Part shown: piece by piece, positions 18,549 to 25,000 of the stretch
Numbering within the stretch: the first letter of the stretch is position 1
How the letters are laid out: each line of letters starts with the position of its first letter
Source of the DNA: Nemertoderma westbladi
Taxonomy: Eukaryota; Xenacoelomorpha; Nemertodermatida; Nemertodermatidae
Reading direction: 5' to 3'
Assembly: GCA_032718475.1 (NCBI GenBank)
Contig: JAUCBJ010000711.1
Location: forward strand, 1 to 25,000
DNA length: 25,000 nucleotides
The notes under the pieces: generated by a model
What the model was told of the DNA's origin: nothing
What the model saw: only the letters and a program-made list of their open reading frames with translations
Databases searched by the model: none
Translations under genes and position numbers: made by a program

Positions 18549-18787
18549 CGGCCTACCCTGCATACCTTCCAGTGGTACCTCAACCCCACCATCACTACCA
18601 CCACCCCGTACCACCCCACCACCCCCCACACGCCGCCGTTCTTCCTATGATGTACGTACCCATGGTGGGGGTACCAGCGGTTCCATTCCACCCAGCTATG
18701 GCGCCCCACTTTCCTCCCCCTCCATACGAACACCCCCGCGGGCCAGCTTCCTTCCATCCACACCACAACCTGTCCCATCATTCCCCG
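18549..18787 (+). CDS. Predicted exon 2 of His/Pro-rich PPxY protein
   Basis: A 239-bp exon between TTTTGCTTTATTTAG (ends 18548) and CCG|GTAAGT (18788). It opens with two bases completing a codon and ends on a codon boundary. The translation is rich in His, Pro, Tyr and Met: AAYPAYLPVVPQPHHHYHHP, PPHHPPHAAVLPMMYVPMVG, VPAVPFHPAMAPHFPPPPYE, HPRGPASFHPHHNLSHHSP. GC content rises sharply above the flanks, as expected for coding sequence. PPPPYE is a PPxY motif, the ligand of WW domains such as those of NEDD4-type E3 ligases or Yorkie/YAP. There is no ATG at the 5' end of the frame, consistent with an internal exon. The rest looks disordered. I do not recognise the family. Confidence 0.75.
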
Positions 18788-19504
18788 GTAAGTGTTTAAG
18801 ATAAATAATCGTAGTGTTAGAAAATTCGACATAAAGTAACTTAAATATTGTGACTTATAGTATTATATATAGTACTTATAGATACAAATTTTAAATATTG
18901 TGTCTGTGTATATACTATGTGTATATATATACGATAATACGCTAGCGAGATTAATTGCCAATAGGTAATATAGGAAATTGCTACCGCATAGCCAGGTGTA
19001 AAATATCATTCATGTCATACTTATCTTACAATACGGTAATAAACAGCTCTTAAATTTCCATTATCCTGTCCATGCGATTCGCTTCTCATTGTATTGCACT
19101 ATTGCAACCTCTCATCATTGATGGAGACAGACAAACTAACAGCAATCGCACATAATTTATTTGTTTGATAGTCAGTCACCAGCATTTACAGTTGATAAAT
19201 GGCATTGTCAGCGAATCGATTTTTTCGCTTTATTTCTGCTTGTAGACACAATGTTGGCATTCATCTTAGCTTTAACACGTGTCCGTTCCTCACAGTGCCT
19301 CGCCTCCAATAATAACTAATTAGCATCCCAATGCGTACGATTTCTTTCTTGTATCAACTGATTGCAGCTTGTTTGAAACAGCTGTCCTACAGCATGTTGC
19401 ATCATCCATCATTTAGCTGCACAGATTGCGCGGTGGTAATTTTAATTAATCGCCGCTCTCAAACCTATTGTAAATTTCAAGATGTTGGTTTCCCTTGTCA
19501 CGAT

Positions 19505-19527
19505 GGGGGGAGGGGGGGGGGGGGGGG
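19505..19527 (+). repeat. Poly(G) tract with one A interruption
   Basis: Six G, one A, then about 16 G, in AT-rich intron 2. It is one of five G/C runs of 15 or more within about 5.3 kb. Confidence 0.9.
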
Positions 19528-21159
19528 AATAAACTTTATAATTCTTACTCTCTTAGTATTTGAAACCGCTTAAAAATAGCAAATTATGTCTTTAAATGCG
19601 AACGAGTATAATATTACATACAGTTCGTTGGCGCAAATTGATCCAAATGAAATAAATTTAAAATTTCGTTTGTTGTTTTGGTTAGAAAACGCCGCCTTGG
19701 TAACATGCTCCTTTCCCTTGTTTTCAATTTTGTAAACGCATAGTTGGTGTTTGTGGTCATTTAGAAAATTCTCTAACATTTTCAGGGCTTTTGGGGTCAC
19801 TGAGTTCAATGCTAGCAACGCAACAAACATCCCCATTAGTATATCGGCATTCCAAAATACACATTTTAGTAAGCACATCGAATATTGGGATCTCTAACGC
19901 ACATGTGAATAATTAGTACCAGGTTTTTACTTTTCAGTCGAATCGAAATTTTATTGAATTTTTATATTGGAATAATTTTTTTAAAATTTATCCTTTATTT
20001 GTGTTTTGGAATTCTTATTATCTTATAAGCTGTAGAGGATACTAATTCGTTTATAGTTTTGGTTAGTTTTAGCCCTTTTGTAGCAGCTTTGTGTTTTTAG
20101 TGAAAACGTGGTATTCTTCACATTAGGGTAACTGCAAAATGAAATATAACATCAGAAACTCTGGTGTACTTCACATGTGCCAGGGCAAATGGCTTTCAAT
20201 TTGAAATTGTATTTACATTTTTAACGTAGCCTTGCTGTTTCCACGGGATGTAATAAAAATACAAACAAAAAAGAACAAATCAAAAACTCTTGAAAGGAAA
20301 ACTCGTTAAAACAGATAATATTGAGATGCCGCACGATTATTACATTCAAGAAGATTTAATGTGTCTAACAGACGCCCAGACCAGTGGGGTATAGTTTTAC
20401 ATTTACTTTCTCTTCGCACCTTCAATGTTGTTGCTGATTTTTATGATTCCAGAAGGAGAAAAGCAGTTAGAATTACCCCGACGTAATCCATTTAATTGGT
20501 TTCTCGCAATCGTAATCTTTGATGATACGTAATCCACGTCAGTAATTTATTAATGCCCAATTATTCACATTGATACAAGTGTAGTAGTGCAAGTACAGTG
20601 AGTTTCATCATACCGCCCCGCCGCAAGCATTATGGTCAGCATCATGTGACTGGTAATGTTTGTTTGCTTTCTACGTATTAGGGTGCCCTGGAAAACCGCA
20701 GATGTTCTTGAATTATAATGACATCACAATACTTTGTACGTTCACTACCCTTACTGCAGTGTGTGCATGTATAATAATGTAACTGGCAGATCTCCGCTCT
20801 GTACACCGAAGTTGGATCGATGTATCATAATGGAGTCATTACAATGATGACATATGCTGTTTTTAGAACACAATGTTCTTTGAAGGACTGTTATGTTATA
20901 AAAATGTTATAAAAATGGTGTTATTGGCTCGAGTTTCTTATATGAAGCCGAATAGAACAATACAATGAAATTGACCAGATATCAAGGTGAACCGTATTCC
21001 AATCCATCGCGCCCCTGGTATAGAGTGTGGCCATTCTTCAGATTAGTTTCAATATCATAATATGTTTATATCGAATTAGAAAGCATTATAGGCGACGGGT
21101 TGTTGGACTATCTACACATTTTCAACTTGTATTCCAGAAAATATCACATTGATTTATTA

Positions 21160-22185
21160 TTGGGTTTCAGTAGGGTGTTTTTATTTAATTTAATTTCATG
21201 TAATCTTACAATTTCCTTTCTATAAATCCTTTTCGATTTCAGAATATACCACTTGTATTGTATTTCAATAATTACGTTTGATTTACAATATGTGCCATAT
21301 TTATTCATTCAGAAATTACATTTCGATTTCAGAATGCATTGTTTATTTTTCAGAATTACATTCATATTTCAGATAAGAAAATAAGAATTTTGAAATATAT
21401 ATATCATATTTATTTTAGGAGATTAAATTTCGATTTCAGTAAATTCAAAATAGATTTCAGAAACGACCAATTCGGTTTTATAACGTTTTCTAAATATTCC
21501 ATTTTAATTTTACAATACAATATTCGATTTCAGATTTTCCATACAAATTTCAGATGCATGGAGCCAATGCAGTACAAACAAACCGACAATATTAGCAACC
21601 ACCATCAAATATTGCGCTAATTATATTGAAATTCTGAAATCCAAATGCACTGTTTCTGAAACTCCAGTGCTCAAATGTAATATTTTCTGAAATGAAATTT
21701 AATTTATTCTATATAAGTTAATATTCTGCTTATTTTATTCTTATAATTCACACTTACAAAAATATTAAATTTACTGAAGACGTCCAAAATAATTAAATTG
21801 TCATATAGGCCCTATAAACATTAACAAATATGAAATTGAAGACGTATTAATTCATACATATGAATATTTTCAAATATAGCACAACTGAATTAATAACATT
21901 AACAAATATAATATGGGAATTATCCCAGAAGGTCCCTCAGTCCACCCCCCCCCCCCCCCCCCCCCTCCTCGCCGATGGTACCAAGGACGGAGGGCGCATT
22001 ACCCATCTAGATTGCGTCCAGCAACCTCTGCAGTAGAAAATTTCTATATAAGTAATTGAAAAATATTTTATTGAATTTATTTTATGTAAATTTAGCTTCG
22101 TTAATACACTTGGAAATTTGTGGATTTAATCTTCAAATTCAAATTCTATTGCATTTTCTGAAATCAAAGTAATGTTTTCTGAAAT
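21160..22185. repeat. Decayed repeat field of TTTCAGA motifs that flips orientation
   Basis: From about 21165 to 21555 the plus strand carries about nine copies of (TCG)ATTTCAGA or close variants, near 21236, 21325, 21348, 21366, 21431, 21453, 21525 and 21548. From about 21630 to 22185 the complement, TTCTGAAAT, recurs near 21631, 21653, 21684, 22155 and 22175. Local context is also mirrored (CAAATTTCAGATGCAT against TTCTGAAATCCAAATGCA). This suggests an old tandem repeat arranged as a large, degenerate inverted repeat. The motif also resembles a 3' splice site in the forward half. Confidence 0.5.
21945..21965 (+). repeat. Poly(C) tract, about 21 nt
   Basis: A C-run in intron 2 followed by a short GC-richer stretch (TCCTCGCCGATGG and onward to about 22030) that stands out from the AT-rich surroundings. 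That stretch may mark the edge of an unrecognised inserted element. Confidence 0.9.
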
Positions 22186-22581
22186 ATGTGGAAAAGGTGA
22201 AGTTTTGATACAAATGTCAAGCAATTCGATAAGGATTTATAAACAATTATGGTGTCATCAGAAAATGGCACTATATTACTGGTCAAGGTTTATAAAAATT
22301 GTCATAACGATTTTTCTGCATTTTGGTATAACTGCACAAGGTTATGAGAAAAATACGGTGTGAAACTTTGCTCTTGGATTCGGAAATTTGGGTTTGGAGT
22401 GTGAAAATTTATTGTGAAAAAAAAACCCTGCATACATCATATATAACTTCACAATACTTGATGTACAGGGACCATTCTCACCAAAATTGGCCAAATGGGT
22501 GTCCTGAAACCATAACTTCTGTTTAGGTTAGATTATCTGCAGCGACATTCATTTGATACCAACATAAACTTATTTTTACAG

Positions 22582-22869
22582 CACACATTCCAGACCTACC
22601 ATCAACCACCAGCTACTCACTCTTCTAGTCTACCACACAACCTGTCATGCTCACCCCCTCCTCCCTACACTATGGTTGCCGGGACATCAGGTGCTAAGCA
22701 ACCATCTACTAACCCCATTTCTAATACCAAAGAATCGCAATCCGATGAAGTACTACAGCATACGTTACCACGCAACAACTCTGGTCCTATTAAGGACTAT
22801 TTTTATAAAGGTATAACTACGGAGAAAACTATTCAAGGGTCTAACCAACACATTAAGTTGTCGGACAAG
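22582..22869 (+). CDS. Predicted exon 3 of His/Pro-rich PPxY protein
   Basis: A 288-bp exon (96 codons, phase 0 at both ends) between TATTTTTACAG (ends 22581) and AAG|GTTAGT (22870). It fits directly onto exon 2, which also ends in phase 0. The start reads HTFQTYHQPPATHSSSLPHN and LSCSPPPPYTM, giving a second PPxY motif about 60 residues after the first. It then becomes a more ordinary polar sequence: SNTKESQSDEVLQHTL, GPIKDYFYKGITTEKTI, NQHIKLSDK. The composition continuity and repeated SPPPPY-type motif support one gene. The coding sequence must continue beyond the right edge, since the remaining 2.1 kb is satellite within the next intron. Function unknown; WW-domain partner binding is a reasonable inference. 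Confidence 0.72.
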
Positions 22870-25000
22870 GTTAGTGAATGTTTCTTTTTGTTTGTTTGGT
22901 GCTAACTGAGTAGGTGTATAAACTATAAACCATTCAAATGAGTAGGTGTATAAACTATAAACCATTCAAATGAGTAGCTGTATAAACTATAAACCATTCA
23001 AATGAGTAGCTGTATAAACTATAAACCATTCAAATGAGTAGGTGTATCAACTATAAACCATTAAAATGAGTAGCTGTATAAACTATAAACCATTCAAATG
23101 AGTAGGTGTATAAACTATAAACCATTCAAATGAGTAGGTGTATAGACTATATAAACCATTCAAATGAGTAGGTGTATAAACCATTCAACGGAGTAGGTGT
23201 ATAAACCATACAAATGAGTAGCTGTATAAACTATAAACCATTCAAATGAGTAGGCTGTATAAACTATAAACCATTCAAATGAGGAGGTGTATAAACCATT
23301 CAACTGAGTAGGTGTATAAGCTATAAACCATTCAAATGAGTAGGTGTATAAACCATTCAACTGAGTAGGTGTATAAACTATAAACCATTCAAATAAATAG
23401 GTGTATAAACCATTCAACTGAGTAGGTGTATAAACTATAAACCATTCAAATGAGTAGGTGTATAAACCATTCAAATGAGTAGGTGTATAAACTATAAACC
23501 ATTCAAATGAGTAGGTGTATAAACTATAAACCATTCAAATGAGTAGCTGTATAAACTATAAACCATTCAAATGAGTAGCTGTATTAACTATAAACCATTC
23601 AAATGAGTAGGTGTATAAACTATAAACCATTCAACTGAGTAGGTGTCTACACTATAAACCATTCAAATGAGTAGGTGTATAAACTATAAACCATTCAAAT
23701 GAGTAGCTGTATAAACTATAAACCATTCAACTGAGTAGGTATATAAACTATAAACCATTCAACTGAGTAGCTGTATAAACTATAAACCATTCAAATGAGT
23801 AGGTGTATAAACCATTCAACTGAGTAGGTGTATAAACTATAAACCATTCAAATGAGTAGGTGTATAAACTATAAACCATTCAAATGAGTAGGTGCTATAA
23901 ACCATTCAACTGAGTAGGTGTATAAACTATAAACCATTCAAATGAGTAGGTGTATAAACCATTCAAATGAGTAGGTGTATAAACTATAAACCATTCAAAT
24001 GAGTAGCTGTATAAACTATAAACCATTCAAATGAGTAGCTGTATAAACTATAAACCATTCAACTGAGTAGGTGTATAAACCATTCAACTGAGTAGGTGTA
24101 TAAACTATAAACCATTCAAATGAGTAGGTGTATAAACCATTCAAATGAGTAGGTGTATAAACTATAAACCATTCAAATGAGTAGGTGTATAAAACATTCA
24201 ACTGAGTAGGTGTATAAACTATAAACCATTCAAATGAGTAGGTGTATAAACCATTCAAATGAGTAGGTGTATAAACTATAAACCATTCAAATGAGTAGCT
24301 GTATAAACTATAAACCATTCAAATGAGTAGCTGTATAAACTATAAACCATTCAAATGAGTAGGTGTATAAACTATAAACCATTCAAATGAGTAGGTGTAT
24401 AAACCATTCAAATGAGTAGGTGTATAAACTATAAACCATTCAAATGAGTAGGTGTATACACTATAAACCATTCAAATGAGTAGGTGTATAAACTATAAAC
24501 CATTCAAATGAGTAGCTGTATAAACTATAAACCATTCAAATGAGTAGGTGTATAAACTATAAACCATTCAAATGAGTAGGTGTATAAACTATAAACCATT
24601 CAAATGAGTAGCTGTATAAACTATAAACCATTCAAATGAGTAGCTGTATAAACTATAAACCATTCAACTGAGTAGGTGTATAAACTATAAACCATTCAAA
24701 TGAGTAGGTGTATAAACTATAAACCATTCAAATGAGTAGGTGTATAAACTATAAACCATTCAAATGAGTAGCTGTATAAACTATAAACCATTCAAATGAG
24801 TAGCTGTATAAACTATAAACCATTCAACTGAGTAGGTGTATAAACTATAAACCATTCAAATGAGTAGGTGTATAAACCATTCAAATGAGTAGGTGTATAA
24901 ACTATAAACCATTCAAATGAGTAGCTGTATAAACTATAAACCATTCAACTGAGTAGCTGTATAAACTATAAACCATTCAACTGAGTAGGTGTATAAACTA
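22870..25000 (+). repeat. Intronic 32/25-bp tandem satellite, continuing past the window
   Basis: From about 22904, only 35 bp after the exon 3 donor, units of GAGTAGGTGTATAAAC, then TATAAACCATTCAAAT (32 bp) run to the last base. A 25-bp variant lacks 7 bp (one of the two TATAAAC steps). Two further two-state positions exist: GTAGGTG or GTAGCTG, and CAAATGAG or CAACTGAG. The 25-bp form seems to occur only with GGTG. Roughly 70 units are visible. Similar blocks of 32- and 25-bp units recur (for example around 23.95 kb and 24.24 kb), a sign of higher-order duplication. The open frames of 66-124 codons inside it are artefacts. Confidence 0.95.

Larger units (their letters stand above)
18788..22581 (+). 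other. Predicted intron 2
   Basis: About 3.8 kb from GTAAGT (18788) to TATTTTTACAG (22581). It is strongly AT-rich, with a poly(G) run near 19512, a poly(C) run at 21945 and a field of repeated TTTCAGA/TCTGAAA motifs. A 102-codon minus-strand frame at 19570-19878 is listed under findings. The interval 19880-21110 shows no gene, RNA or mobile element that I can support. Confidence 0.6.

Noticed and set aside
18545-18832. 95-codon minus-strand frame opposite exon 2
   Set aside because: It is antisense to a His/Pro-rich exon with good splice signals. Its Trp/Val/Gly-rich composition is the expected complement.
22765-24318. Minus-strand frames rich in FEWFIVYTPT repeats
   Set aside because: They are translations of the 32/25-bp satellite, with no unique sequence.

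Overview
The window looks like animal nuclear DNA, probably from an invertebrate. It has spliceosomal GT-AG introns, two kinds of non-LTR (LINE) retrotransposon, a foldback element, two long tandem satellites, AT-rich non-coding DNA and several long poly(G)/poly(C) tracts. No bacterial gene organisation is present. I cannot place the organism more precisely from sequence alone.

Layout. 1-1297: a 5'-truncated, frameshifted LINE reverse-transcriptase relic on the minus strand. 1426-1598: a short minus-strand coding remnant, resembling a LINE C-terminal tail, behind a good splice acceptor. About 1.4 kb of AT-rich DNA without a gene follows. 3003-8313: about 98 head-to-tail copies of a G-rich 54-bp unit. 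Because 54 is a multiple of 3, the array gives very long but artefactual open frames on both strands. 8314-8337: a run of 12 T followed by 12 A at the junction of the satellite with the 3' end of a LINE. 8338 to about 15.8 kb: an apparently complete two-ORF LINE on the minus strand. Its 1370-aa ORF1 has a Cys-rich N-terminus, about 14 Ser/Thr-rich repeats, a Ulp1/SENP-like protease domain, a coiled coil and a possible RRM-like C-terminus. Its 1021-aa ORF2 has an APE endonuclease and a reverse transcriptase with all expected catalytic residues. ORF1 and ORF2 are in different frames and meet at a T-rich stop context.

From about 16.5 kb to the right edge lies the best candidate for a host gene, on the plus strand. 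A perfect NRF1-type palindrome lies about 150 bp before a start codon in good context. A 25-nt first coding exon, a 239-bp His/Pro-rich exon and a 288-bp third exon follow. All three have consensus splice sites and matching phases, and the gene runs off the window. The predicted protein has two PPxY motifs and no family I can name. Its introns hold the foldback element, poly(G)/poly(C) tracts, a region of repeated TTTCAGA-type motifs that flips orientation midway, and a 32/25-bp satellite that begins about 35 bp after the third exon and fills the rest of the window.

The most interesting items are the LINE that combines an APE endonuclease ORF2 with a Ulp1-like ORF1 whose usual catalytic Asp is Ser, the possible +1 frameshift junction between its ORFs, and the phase-matched unknown gene.
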